The translations under genes and the position numbers were made by a program. DNA of 64,000 bases from Spirochaetota bacterium (GTDB lineage: Bacteria; Spirochaetota; UBA4802; UBA5368): assembly GCA_035477215.1 (NCBI GenBank), contig DATIKU010000053.1, positions 124,001-188,000 of the forward strand, in the 5' to 3' direction. The notes beneath the pieces were generated by a model, which made no database searches, was not told the DNA's origin, and worked only from the letters and a program-made list of their open reading frames with translations. This document shows, piece by piece, positions 33,277 to 40,902 of the stretch; positions within the stretch are counted from its first letter, which is position 1; each line of letters starts with the position of its first letter.

Positions 33277-33534
33277 ATGGAAATACCGAAAGAAATCATA
33301 GAAAAGCTTGCGGATGAAGTGATTAAAGAACTGGAGGAAAACGCGAGGAAAGCGGGGAAAGATATAACCTTTGAGGATATGGAAGAAGCGATGTTGTTAT
33401 GCCGACAAAGGATAGGGAACTGCATGATGCAGGCGGCGACCGATAAAGTGGTTTCAGGTACAAAGGAGCAAAAAAAAACTGCCCACAATGCGGCGGCAGG
33501 CCCGAAGAAAAAGGATACGAAAAGAAAACGGTAA
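33277..33534 (+). CDS. ISKra4 transposase, N-terminal frame
   Basis: This 85-codon frame begins MEIPKEIIEKLADEVIKELEE and resembles the N-terminal helical part of ISKra4 transposases (FEDMEEAMLLCRQRIGNCMMQ). After the A9 run at 33470-33478 the reading becomes a lysine-rich tail (KKTAHNAAAGPKKKDTKRKR) that does not resemble the family, while the -1 frame carries CPQCGGRPEEKGY, the expected zinc motif. So this product is probably the unshifted short form. Confidence 0.75.
   Translation: MEIPKEIIEKLADEVIKELEENARKAGKDITFEDMEEAMLLCRQRIGNCMMQAATDKVVSGTKEQKKTAHNAAAGPKKKDTKRKR
33462..33479 (+). promoter_or_regulatory. probable -1 programmed frameshift site (A9 run)
   Basis: Nine consecutive A at 33470-33478 are preceded directly by AAAGGAG, a Shine-Dalgarno-like stimulator. 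The frame of the first ORF ends at 33534. The -1 frame is open from 33447 (a stop sits at 33444-33446) and continues into the main transposase with the CxxC zinc motif right after the run. Slippage here would fuse the two frames into a roughly 459-residue transposase. Confidence 0.65.
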
Positions 33535-34652
33535 TGGGGTTAATAGGCAGGGTACACCTATTTCGACTACGGTGCCGCTGCGAGAAGTGTGGAACCGAGT
33601 ATTACCCACTGGATGAAAAGTTGGGACTGAGCCGGAGCAAAGCGAGCATGCATCTGGCGAAGGCGATAACGTGGCTTTCGGTGTTCATGCCCTTCAATGA
33701 GGTGAAGAAGATTTTAAGTGGATTACTTGGGGTAACTGTGAGCGCTACCTTTATCGAACAGGTGGCGGTTCGTGTGGGTGATACGCTCTGGGAGAAGGCG
33801 GAAAAGGAATCCCGGCGGCCCTATGCCATCGAAGAACGGGAGAAGGATGTTGACCTTCTCTATATCTGTCCGGATGGTGCGATGGTTCCTTTGGTGGGGG
33901 ATGGGAAGGTCGAATATAAGGAAAACAAGCTTGGTATAGTGTTCAATAACAAGGATTTGGTGCAGAAAACCGATAAAAAGGGGAAAATGACCACCCGGAT
34001 TATGGGTAAAAGACTCGTAAGCAGCCTGGCGGAGGGTGTTGAGCCGTTTAAAAGGATGCTTTTTGCGGCAGCGGTTAAAAAAGGATTCCATTTGGCAAGG
34101 ACAGTCATTTTTCTGAGTGATGGAGCGGTGTGGCTGGGAAAATGCAAAGAAGAATTGTTCCCGAACGCGGTGAGAATATTGGATTGGTATCATGCACTTG
34201 AGCATTTATGGGAAACCGCACGGTCGTTATTCGGGGAAAAGAACGAGGCGAAATGCCGGGCGTGGGCCGAGCCGTTGAAGGAACTTTTATGGATGGGCAA
34301 AGTGGATGAGGTGATTCGTTTTCTTGAAAATGAGATCCACAATCGAACAAAGAGCCAGCAACCGCTAATCGAATTGCGAGGGTATTATCATTCAAATCGC
34401 GCCTGTATGAAATATGATGAGTACAGGGAGAAGGGATGGTACATCGGCAGCGGCCCTGTTGAAAGCGCCAATAACTACATCGTAAATCATCGTTTGAAAC
34501 GGAGTGGAATGAAATGGTCAAAAATATGCGCCAATGCGATACTATGGGCGCGCTGCAAGTATTGTGAAAACGATTGGGATAATTTCTGGAAGAATATATC
34601 CCTCTCGGAGTATTTAAATAGAATCCCTAGTTATGGAGAACAAGCGGCTTAA
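33534..34652 (+). CDS. ISKra4 transposase, main catalytic frame
   Basis: The catalytic part (372 residues from the ATG at 33534; protein sequence continues in frame upstream to the A9 run). It has a second zinc pair, CRCEKCGTEYYPLDEKLGL. The DDE-type residues are plausibly Asp in YICPDGAMVPL (about residue 114), Asp in RILDWYHALEHLW (about residue 220) and Glu in YIGSGPVESANNYIV (about residue 308). The family is ISKra4. The ATG overlaps the stop of the first frame (TAATG), so reinitiation could also make a separate protein. Confidence 0.85.
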   Translation: MGLIGRVHLFRLRCRCEKCGTEYYPLDEKLGLSRSKASMHLAKAITWLSVFMPFNEVKKILSGLLGVTVSATFIEQVAVRVGDTLWEKAEKESRRPYAIEEREKDVDLLYICPDGAMVPLVGDGKVEYKENKLGIVFNNKDLVQKTDKKGKMTTRIMGKRLVSSLAEGVEPFKRMLFAAAVKKGFHLARTVIFLSDGAVWLGKCKEELFPNAVRILDWYHALEHLWETARSLFGEKNEAKCRAWAEPLKELLWMGKVDEVIRFLENEIHNRTKSQQPLIELRGYYHSNRACMKYDEYREKGWYIGSGPVESANNYIVNHRLKRSGMKWSKICANAILWARCKYCENDWDNFWKNISLSEYLNRIPSYGEQAA

Positions 34653-34686
34653 CCAAGGGCGAGAAGTACCCGGAATTTAATTCACT

Positions 34687-34700
34687 CCCGTCATGCGGGG
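34687..34700 (+). repeat. right 14-bp direct repeat flanking the IS
   Basis: This is an exact copy of cccgtcatgcgggg at 33181-33194. The following 180 bases up to 34879 show no gene. They include tgcgggagtgaattt at about 34770-34785, which resembles the left flank plus the IS end. Confidence 0.7.
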
Positions 34701-34879
34701 CGGCAAATTATTATTTACTTATCGCCGGCGACAATTCCCTATATCAACAGAGCGAAGGACCGACCGGCGTTTGCGGGAGTGAATTTGCACTGGGGCTGTC
34801 GTAAAACCGGAAATCCGGCGATTTTCGGAATTTTGCGGCACCCTGTCGTCGAAGGGTACCAAACCGGGGGTTACACCGC

Positions 34880-35050
34880 ATGGACAAGGTTAAGGAATTG
34901 ATCACCGAAAAGGCGAGAGACGGAAAAATCAACTGCAAGGATGCGCTCGGCATCGCCGAGGAGCTCGAAATCAGCGCCGCGATCGTCGGCAAAACCGCCG
35001 ACGAAATGAAGATCAAGATCAAGGGATGTCAACTGGGCTGCTTCAAGTAG
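34880..35050 (+). CDS. small protein with C-terminal GCQLGCF motif, 56 aa
   Basis: This 56-residue frame (MDKVKELITEKARDGKINC, then CKDALGIAEELEISAAIVG) looks like a small helix-turn-helix or helical bundle and ends KIKGCQLGCFK. I recall similar uncharacterised short proteins with a terminal CxxGCF motif in other anaerobes, but cannot confirm it here. Cys19, Cys50 and Cys54 could bind a metal or cluster. The ribosome-binding site is weak. It sits alone between the IS and the peptidase gene. Confidence 0.7.
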   Translation: MDKVKELITEKARDGKINCKDALGIAEELEISAAIVGKTADEMKIKIKGCQLGCFK

Positions 35051-35133
35051 GTTTACCATAAACGTCAGGCCAGCCGGACGGTACGCACGCCAATACCCGC
35101 CCGGCTCACTATCACAATAACGGAGACACTATC

Positions 35134-36615
35134 GTGAAAAAAAAGATACTGTCGGCTGCCGCGGCGCTCGCGGTCATTATTGTCGCCATCTGCCTCGTTC
35201 GGGCGGCGCTGTTCAAATCGAAGCAGATTGCTGTCGAACCCGCCGTCGTCTCCGGCATCAACCAGCGCGCGATCGCCGAAAACCTGTCCAAAGCGATACA
35301 ATTGAGGACTGTTTCGCACCAGGACCCTGCCAAGTTTGACGGCACGACATTTCTCACCTTTCATCGTCTGCTTGAAAGGACGTTTCCACGCGCGCATAAA
35401 AGCCTCACAAGGGAAACCATAAGCAAGTACAGCCTTCTCTATACCTGGAAAGGGACCGATCCGAAACGCAAGCCCATCCTTCTCCTCGGCCACATCGACG
35501 TGGTCCCGGTTGAAAGCGGCACGGAGAAGGACTGGACCCACCCGCCGTTTTCGGGCGCCATTGCCGACGGTTACATCTGGGGCCGCGGGGCGCTTGATAT
35601 AAAGCTCAATGTAATGGGAACACTTGAGGCGGTTGAATACCTGCTTGCTTCCGGATTCAAGCCGCAGCAGACCATCTTCCTCGCCTTCGGCCATGACGAA
35701 GAGGTCCATGGACTCAACGGCGCGAAGAAAATCTCGGCGCTGCTTAAAGAGCGCGGCGTCTCGCTGGATTACACGCTCGATGAAGGCGGTTTCGTCGTGG
35801 AAGGGGTCATCGCGGGCCTTGCAGCGCCCGCAGCGCTGATCGGCATAGCGGAAAAAGGATACCTGAGCCTTGAGTTCAGCGTGGAAGGAGAGGGCGGCCA
35901 CTCGTCGATGCCCCCGCGACAGACGACGGCGGGCATACTCTGCGCGACCATCGCGAAGCTCGAAAAAAACCAGTTCCCGACCCGGATCGAGGGCGCCGCG
36001 CTCCAGATGTTTCGTTACCTTGGACCCGAGATGTCGTTCGCGAACAGGCTGATACTGGGCAACATGTGGCTCCTCGGCGGCGTGCTGAAATCCCAGCTTC
36101 TCAAATCCCCAACGATGGCGGCCGCGATACGGACGACCACCGCCCCCACGATGCTACAGGGAAGCGTGAAGGAAAATATACTGCCCATAAAAGCGACCGC
36201 GGTCGTCAATTATCGGCTGCTGCCGGGCGACACCATTGAGAGCTCAATTAAACGGGTTGAGAATATAATCGACGACAATCGCGTAAAAATACGCGCACTC
36301 GACGAAGGAAGCGATCCATCGCCCGTATCGGATACGGGAAGCGCCTCGTTCGCCATGCTCCAGAAAACGATACACCAGATGTTCCCCGGCGCGATCGTCT
36401 CGCCTTATCTGGTGCTTGGTGCGACAGACTCCCGATATTACACGGGATTGAGCGGCAATGTATATCGATTCACACCATTATCGATTAAAAACGAGGACCT
36501 CAAGCGGATACACGGCACCAACGAGCGCATCTCCGTGGCTAACTACGAACAGGCGGTCAGATTTTTCATTCAGCTCATAAAGAATTCGGGGGGGCGGATG
36601 ATACCCTCATCGTAA
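35134..36615 (+). CDS. M20-family metallopeptidase (carboxypeptidase S type)
   Basis: The 493-residue protein starts at GTG with CGGAGA upstream. A hydrophobic N-terminal helix (AAAALAVIIVAICLVRAALF) is an anchor or signal. The M20 metal site shows LLLGHIDVVPV (metal His, catalytic Asp), IWGRGALDIK (bridging Asp) and AFGHDEEVHG (catalytic Glu then metal Glu). The dimerisation domain with GEGGHSSMPP and the C-terminal TDSRYYTGL follow. It resembles the CPS1/PM20D1 branch, so the likely substrate is N-blocked amino acids or small peptides outside the cytoplasm. No operon partners are evident. Confidence 0.88.
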   Translation: MKKKILSAAAALAVIIVAICLVRAALFKSKQIAVEPAVVSGINQRAIAENLSKAIQLRTVSHQDPAKFDGTTFLTFHRLLERTFPRAHKSLTRETISKYSLLYTWKGTDPKRKPILLLGHIDVVPVESGTEKDWTHPPFSGAIADGYIWGRGALDIKLNVMGTLEAVEYLLASGFKPQQTIFLAFGHDEEVHGLNGAKKISALLKERGVSLDYTLDEGGFVVEGVIAGLAAPAALIGIAEKGYLSLEFSVEGEGGHSSMPPRQTTAGILCATIAKLEKNQFPTRIEGAALQMFRYLGPEMSFANRLILGNMWLLGGVLKSQLLKSPTMAAAIRTTTAPTMLQGSVKENILPIKATAVVNYRLLPGDTIESSIKRVENIIDDNRVKIRALDEGSDPSPVSDTGSASFAMLQKTIHQMFPGAIVSPYLVLGATDSRYYTGLSGNVYRFTPLSIKNEDLKRIHGTNERISVANYEQAVRFFIQLIKNSGGRMIPSS

Positions 36616-36831
36616 ATCGGAAGGAGCCCAGGAAACGACTTCCGGAGCGATGTAGACGGAGAACCGCCGCGCTGAGGGTCGTCGCCCTCACCCTCTACTA
36701 CGCCTGCCGCGAGCCGCGCCTCCTCGGCGCCGCCCCGGTCATTGTCGCCCGCTGGGTGGCGCTTTTAACGGCGGCCGCCTGTATTCTCCGCACGCAGGTG
36801 ATCTCGGCCGAGATTCCCGTTTAAAAGTTTG
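36616..36831 (+). other. gap after the peptidase gene, no supported gene
   Basis: One plus-strand frame here (36660-36823) encodes a short hydrophobic stretch including RWVALLTAAACILR and ends in TAA, but it has no start codon with a ribosome-binding site. I could not match it to a family and treat it as untranslated or as a gene remnant. With the following promoter region the stretch without a called gene is about 300 bases. Confidence 0.4.
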
Positions 36832-36861
36832 TTGACGCTTGTACGGCCCGGGCCATACAAG
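36832..36861 (+). promoter_or_regulatory. promoter with internal palindrome, before SH3-like lipoprotein
   Basis: TTGACG (36832-36837) lies 17-18 bases from ATACAA/TACAAG (36855-36861). The spacer is nearly filled by an inverted repeat, gcttgta-c-ggcc...ggcc-a-tacaagc (36837-36862), whose centre is cccggg. Such a placement is typical of a repressor operator or of a hairpin at the RNA 5' end. Confidence 0.45.
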
Positions 36862-36918
36862 CAGAGGATGCGCCGCCTGCGGCGCGCACTGTCCAGATTT
36901 CCGGCAAAGAGGTTGTCC

Positions 36919-37680
36919 ATGTCAGCGTACAGAGTTCTGATACTCGCCGCCATAGTCGCCGCATCCCTTCTTCCCGCGGGTTGCGGGGATAACGGGCGGA
37001 ACGAAAAATCGCGCCCCGAAAGGATATCGGAATATGCCGTGGTGGTAAGCGACAATACCGCCCTTCGTATCGACCCCATGATCTATTCCGCCCGTATAAC
37101 CCTCATGAGGAAGGGGACCCGCCTGGCTGTTCTGGATCAGTCAAAAGAAAAAAGCTGGGTCGGGAAGGACCACGGTTTCTGGTACAAGGTCCGCCTCGAA
37201 AACGGCCTGACGGGCTGGGCTTACGGATCGACTATCAGGATATTCGCAGGATCACAATCCGGATCGATCGACGGCTATGTTTCCAACCTGCGCGAGCACG
37301 AGGAGGAGACACTTCGGAAGGACCTTTCGGGGAAATGGTGGAGCGTAAATAAAAGCGGTGACTTTACCAACCTCTGCGTGGAGATTTATGAAAACGGAAA
37401 ATACAAGTCCTATGCCCGTGGCGGAAAAGAGATAGAAGGAGAATACAACTTCAACTTCAATGACGAAACGATAGTTTTTCTGAGCGGAACATCATTCGGA
37501 CAAAACCTGAAATACGTCAACCGGGGAAACATGTACCATCTTGAAACCAGGGATGGAAAATACGATATCCGTTTCAAAAAAATAACCGAGGGGATGGCCG
37601 AGCCGCCGCCCGAAGATGAAGCGGAGGCCGCAAGTCCCCCGGTCCCGCCGAAGGAGGAGGATGGCAAAGCTTCGAATTAA
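36919..37680 (+). CDS. SH3-like domain lipoprotein
   Basis: The 253-residue product starts MSAYRVLILAAIVAASLLPAGC, with GAGGT seven bases upstream, and a lipobox LPAGC (Cys22). Residues about 45-110 look like a bacterial SH3 domain (AVVVSDNTALRIDPM; GFWYKVRLENGLTGWAYGSTI). The next region (GKWWSVNKSGDFTNLCVEIYENGKYKSY) is a beta-rich lipocalin-like block, followed by an acidic Pro-rich tail. It is probably a periplasm-facing or surface lipoprotein. Its 3' end overlaps the next gene by 20 bases. Confidence 0.78.
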   Translation: MSAYRVLILAAIVAASLLPAGCGDNGRNEKSRPERISEYAVVVSDNTALRIDPMIYSARITLMRKGTRLAVLDQSKEKSWVGKDHGFWYKVRLENGLTGWAYGSTIRIFAGSQSGSIDGYVSNLREHEEETLRKDLSGKWWSVNKSGDFTNLCVEIYENGKYKSYARGGKEIEGEYNFNFNDETIVFLSGTSFGQNLKYVNRGNMYHLETRDGKYDIRFKKITEGMAEPPPEDEAEAASPPVPPKEEDGKASN

Positions 37681-38416
37681 CCGGTTTCTCGCCGATTGCG
37701 GACTGGGATCGCGTCGAAAGGTCGAGCAGCTGGTGGCCGAGGGCCGGGTGCGGGTCAACGGACAGGTGACAACCGACCTGTCCCGGCTGGTCGACGGCGA
37801 ATCAGACGAGGTACGCCTCGACGGTCGAACGCTCGCCGCCGAAACGCGTTTGTTTTACCTCATGTTGAATAAGCCGAAAGGATATATTACGACCGCTGAA
37901 GATATTCAAAACCGCGCAATCGTGCTTGACCTCATCCCCGGACACTTCCGTGAAAAAGGCGTGATGCCCGTAGGAAGGCTCGATCGCGACACCGAGGGGC
38001 TTCTTCTGCTTACCAATGACGGCGACCTCGCGTTCAGGCTCACCCATCCCCGGTACGAGATACCCAAAGAGTATATCATAGACCTCGACCGCCCGCTCAA
38101 CGACCGGGACCATGCGCGCCTGGAGAAAGGGGTTCGTCTTAAGGAGTACAAGACCAACCCGGCCCTGGTAAGCCCTGTTTCCGAATCGGGCGACACGATC
38201 AAGATGATCATCACCGAGGGAAAGAAGCGGCAGATACGCGTATCCCTTGCGACGCTCGGCTACAGGGTCAAAAGACTTCGGCGGGTCGCCTTCGGTCCCG
38301 TCAGGCTTACGGGCGTCAACGCACGATCATACCGCGCCCTGAGACCCGCCGAGGTCAAGGCGCTTAAAAAATCCGTGGGGCTTCAACCCGGCGCCGCCAA
38401 TTTTTCTTTAAAATAA
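37661..38416 (+). CDS. rluB: RsuA/RluB-family pseudouridine synthase
   Basis: The 251-residue enzyme starts MAKLRINRFLADCGLGSRRK with AAGGAGG just upstream, inside the preceding gene. An S4 RNA-binding domain (about residues 2-60) is followed by YLMLNKPKGYITT and the catalytic-Asp motif VGRLDRDTEGLLLLTNDG (about residues 105-122). KKRQIRVSLATLGYRVKRLRR is also present. It would modify rRNA; RluB (23S) is the best guess, while RluE/F or RsuA cannot be excluded. Confidence 0.88.
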   Translation: MAKLRINRFLADCGLGSRRKVEQLVAEGRVRVNGQVTTDLSRLVDGESDEVRLDGRTLAAETRLFYLMLNKPKGYITTAEDIQNRAIVLDLIPGHFREKGVMPVGRLDRDTEGLLLLTNDGDLAFRLTHPRYEIPKEYIIDLDRPLNDRDHARLEKGVRLKEYKTNPALVSPVSESGDTIKMIITEGKKRQIRVSLATLGYRVKRLRRVAFGPVRLTGVNARSYRALRPAEVKALKKSVGLQPGAANFSLK

Positions 38417-38530
38417 TCAGTCCTCCCCGTCGAAAAGTACAACAAAGCCATACAAACGCGGCGAATGCTCATGCGCCCCCGGCTGTGCCGTCCTCACCGG
38501 CGGCATATCTTCACGCAGGGAATGAATACT

Positions 38531-39133
38531 ATGCAGAATATGGACTATTACAGCCGGAGCGGCGCACGGAACCACCCGTATCATCTCGACACAACCGATC
38601 CGGAATATTTCGCGCGCATGAGCGAAATGAACCACCGGGAGAACGAGCGGATTCGCAAAAAGGCAACCGGGCTCATGTCGTTCGTCATAGCGCTCTGCAT
38701 AATATCGTTTACCGCCGGACTGGTTATCGGCATCAAGTTCGCCGGCGGCTCCCAGAAAGAGATCGTGGACAAATCGACCAGGCAGGCGATGTCGAGCACA
38801 ATCAAAAAGGTGTCCGGCCTCCTGAACGAAAACGCCGTCGCCGAAGTCCGCAACAAGGACAAAGCCGGAAAATCCGCGAGCGACGTCTTCCCCCGGAGCG
38901 AATACCCTTTCATAATCCCGATAGGGAAAGATCTGAGCAGGGAAAAATCACAGGAGATCGCCGGCTTCCTGAGTTCCGGCGGCCACACGGTGATTCTATC
39001 CCGGACCGGGGCCGGGTATCGGCTGTTCACCGGCCCTTTCAAGACCAGGGGTGAGGCTGAAATTTCCTTGAAAAAAATAACCGGCTATTCTAACAAGACA
39101 TGGTTTCAGAACGCCCAGATCGTAAAACGATGA
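38531..39133 (+). CDS. membrane protein with C-terminal SPOR domain
   Basis: The start MQNMDYYSRSGARNHP is preferred because AGGG lies nine bases upstream; an in-frame ATG nine bases earlier is too close to it. The 200-residue protein has a cytoplasmic N-terminus of about 45 residues, one membrane span (LMSFVIALCIISFTAGLVIG), a linker and a C-terminal SPOR domain (YPFIIPIGKDLSREK; GYRLFTGPFKTRGEAEISLKK). SPOR domains bind denuded septal peptidoglycan, so a division or envelope role is likely. Its TGA is followed one base later by the ATG of the next gene. Confidence 0.8.
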   Translation: MQNMDYYSRSGARNHPYHLDTTDPEYFARMSEMNHRENERIRKKATGLMSFVIALCIISFTAGLVIGIKFAGGSQKEIVDKSTRQAMSSTIKKVSGLLNENAVAEVRNKDKAGKSASDVFPRSEYPFIIPIGKDLSREKSQEIAGFLSSGGHTVILSRTGAGYRLFTGPFKTRGEAEISLKKITGYSNKTWFQNAQIVKR

Positions 39134-39134
39134 C

Positions 39135-39608
39135 ATGCACACAGAAATCAGAGAGGCCGGTCCCGCGGACGTAGAGTCGATATACCGCCTGCTGTACCCC
39201 TACGCCCAGGAGAACATCATCCTTGAGAGAAGCCGCGAGGAGATAGCGAAGTCTATTGACAAATTCCTTGTAGCTGCCTATACTACAGATATAGTAGGCG
39301 CGGTATCCTATTATGATTACGGCACGGCGCTCAAGGAGGTCCGGTCGCTGGCCGTGAAAAAGGACTCCGGGGGATCAGGGACCGGCTCCGCACTGGTGAG
39401 GGGCCTCTTGGCCATGCTCCTGGAGCGCTTTCCAGGCGCGAAAATATTTGTTCTCACTTATTCGCCCGGATTCTTCGGCAGACTCGGTTTCATCGAAGTG
39501 CCGAGGGAGACCCTGCCGGAAAAAATATGGAAGGACTGCGACCACTGCAAAAACAGGGAGAATTGCGGAGAGACCGCGCTGGTCTTTGTTCGGGACGGAT
39601 GCCGATGA
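39135..39608 (+). CDS. GNAT acetyltransferase, N-acetylglutamate synthase-like
   Basis: The 157-residue GNAT protein has the acetyl-CoA region VRSLAVKKDSGGSGTGSALV, with GGSGTGS in place of the usual R/QxxGxG/A loop. The C-terminal half is FGRLGFIEVPRETLPEKIW followed by KDCDHCKNRENCGETALVF. This end strongly recalls short ArgA-type N-acetylglutamate synthases, where a similar Cys-rich segment follows LPxKVW. Arginine synthesis is therefore the best guess. It overlaps the PilZ gene by four bases (ATGA). Confidence 0.78.
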   Translation: MHTEIREAGPADVESIYRLLYPYAQENIILERSREEIAKSIDKFLVAAYTTDIVGAVSYYDYGTALKEVRSLAVKKDSGGSGTGSALVRGLLAMLLERFPGAKIFVLTYSPGFFGRLGFIEVPRETLPEKIWKDCDHCKNRENCGETALVFVRDGCR

Positions 39609-40027
39609 AAAAATCCATAGACAAACGCACCTTCGACCGAATCAAAATGCACAAGTTCGTCGTCGAATACAAGATCAAGGGTCGCGATCCCGTCTACCAG
39701 GCCGAGCTCATCAATCTCGGCGCCGGGGGGATGTGCTTTCTGCGCAATTCCATCATCACCCGTGACGACCAGCTGCTTGTCAAGTTCCCTTTCAAAACCA
39801 GAAAAGTTATCCTGAACGGGCAGATTGTCCGGATAGACGGACGCGAGGTGGCGGTCAGATTCGCCAACGGCGAAGATGAAATAAAGGCATTCGTCGACAC
39901 ATTTAACGAAGAATACCCGATTCTCTTTAAGAGTACCGCAAGGAAGGGCGGATTGTTGCGCATGCCCGGCGACGCGTCGCAGGATTCGGACGGTGACGAA
40001 ATGCGAAATATTTTCGACATCGACTAA
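39605..40027 (+). CDS. PilZ domain protein
   Basis: This is a 140-residue protein whose ATG overlaps the preceding stop (ATGA). The PilZ c-di-GMP signature is present: RTFDR (RxxxR) near the N-terminus and NLGAGGM (N/DxS/GxxG) about 35 residues later, then a beta barrel with KFPFKTRKVILNGQIVRIDG. It likely binds c-di-GMP. The acidic C-terminal tail (DASQDSDGDEMRNIFDID) is outside the domain. Its stop overlaps by four bases with the stop of the convergent gene. Confidence 0.85.
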   Translation: MKKSIDKRTFDRIKMHKFVVEYKIKGRDPVYQAELINLGAGGMCFLRNSIITRDDQLLVKFPFKTRKVILNGQIVRIDGREVAVRFANGEDEIKAFVDTFNEEYPILFKSTARKGGLLRMPGDASQDSDGDEMRNIFDID

Positions 40028-40902
40028 TCGGAGAAGGACAGCCGGAAACTCTGCATCACTTTTTCCATAAGCGCTTCGTTCCGGGCCCTTTCGGAACCGG
40101 CGGATATTATACGGACGCAATAACCGTACCGGCCGCGCAAATAAAACGCCTCGTACCCGCCATAGGCCGTGCCGTCGTCGAAACGCGAGAGGTCTTCGCG
40201 TTCCCCCGCACGAAGCGGCGTCCGACGAAAAGAATCCGCGCCGAGGTTTTTCGCCCAGTTCTTTTTAAGCGCGGTCATGTTGCTTATTTTCGACGGAAAC
40301 CGCTCGCTGTCGATCGCGATGAGCACGTCGTAGGCGGAGGCGTCCGGCCCTGCGGTGGAGCCTGAAAAACGCACTCCCGCCAGAAGCCCGTAATAACGGT
40401 ATTGTCCATATTCGCGCATTCGCCGGCGCAGTACTGTCGCCTCGCCGGGAAATTCCAGGCGATAGCGCATCAGATCATTGACAAGAACAACAGCCCCTTC
40501 CTGGCGGTACAGCAATATCGAAGCGTTTTGATCAAGCTCCGCATAGCGGTCACCCTCTTTTTTTATGAGCCGGTTTATCTCGGAGGAGGCTTTCGACCGG
40601 TAATCGGAAGTCTTACCGCCGCCGGCGGGCATCGCCAGTATTGACTTTAGAAGAGTAAGCCCTTCAAATTTATACCCACCCTTCACCAGCTCCACACCCT
40701 GGTTGAAGTAAAACGCGATCCCCGACTCAGAAACCGCCCTGTAATCGAATTCCGGCTTGCCCGATGTGTATATCTTCCCGTTGGGATCGGCGTAGTACCG
40801 GTTGCCGTCCCCGTCGCGGACCATTATCCAGTCGGGCATCTGCGCCAGAGCGCCCGAGTGAACGAGGAGCGCCAGCACGACTGCTGAGAATTTCTTCCGC
40901 AT
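40024..40902 (-). CDS. secreted protein of unknown function, 292 aa
   Basis: I do not recognise a family. A signal peptide (MRKKFSAVVLALLVHSGALA, probable cleavage before QMPDW) precedes a soluble domain. A region of YYADPNGKIYTSGK is followed by a helical, tetratricopeptide-like stretch (FYFNQGVELVKGGYKFEGLTL) and a C-terminal alpha/beta part. It likely acts in the periplasm or outside the cell. Confidence 0.7.
   Translation of the reverse strand: MRKKFSAVVLALLVHSGALAQMPDWIMVRDGDGNRYYADPNGKIYTSGKPEFDYRAVSESGIAFYFNQGVELVKGGYKFEGLTLLKSILAMPAGGGKTSDYRSKASSEINRLIKKEGDRYAELDQNASILLYRQEGAVVLVNDLMRYRLEFPGEATVLRRRMREYGQYRYYGLLAGVRFSGSTAGPDASAYDVLIAIDSERFPSKISNMTALKKNWAKNLGADSFRRTPLRAGEREDLSRFDDGTAYGGYEAFYLRGRYGYCVRIISAGSERARNEALMEKVMQSFRLSFSD

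Larger units (their letters stand above)
33195..34686 (+). mobile_element. ISKra4-family insertion sequence, about 1.49 kb
   Basis: The element has imperfect terminal inverted repeats: agtgaattaattttcgggga at the left and the complement of the right end agtgaattaaattccgggta, differing at three positions. It carries two overlapping-phase transposase frames, and 14-bp direct repeats flank it. Codon use and composition are more AT-rich than in the neighbours. The transposase has the YIGSGPVESAN and DWYHALEHLW motifs of ISKra4 transposases. Both frames are free of internal stops, so the copy looks intact and recent. Confidence 0.85.

Noticed and set aside
35134-36615. Whether the M20 gene belongs to the IS as cargo
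   Set aside because: It lies outside the right direct repeat at 34687-34700 and its GC content matches the chromosome.
36660-36823. Short hydrophobic frame after the M20 peptidase gene
   Set aside because: No start codon with a ribosome-binding site and no match to a known family; possibly a remnant.
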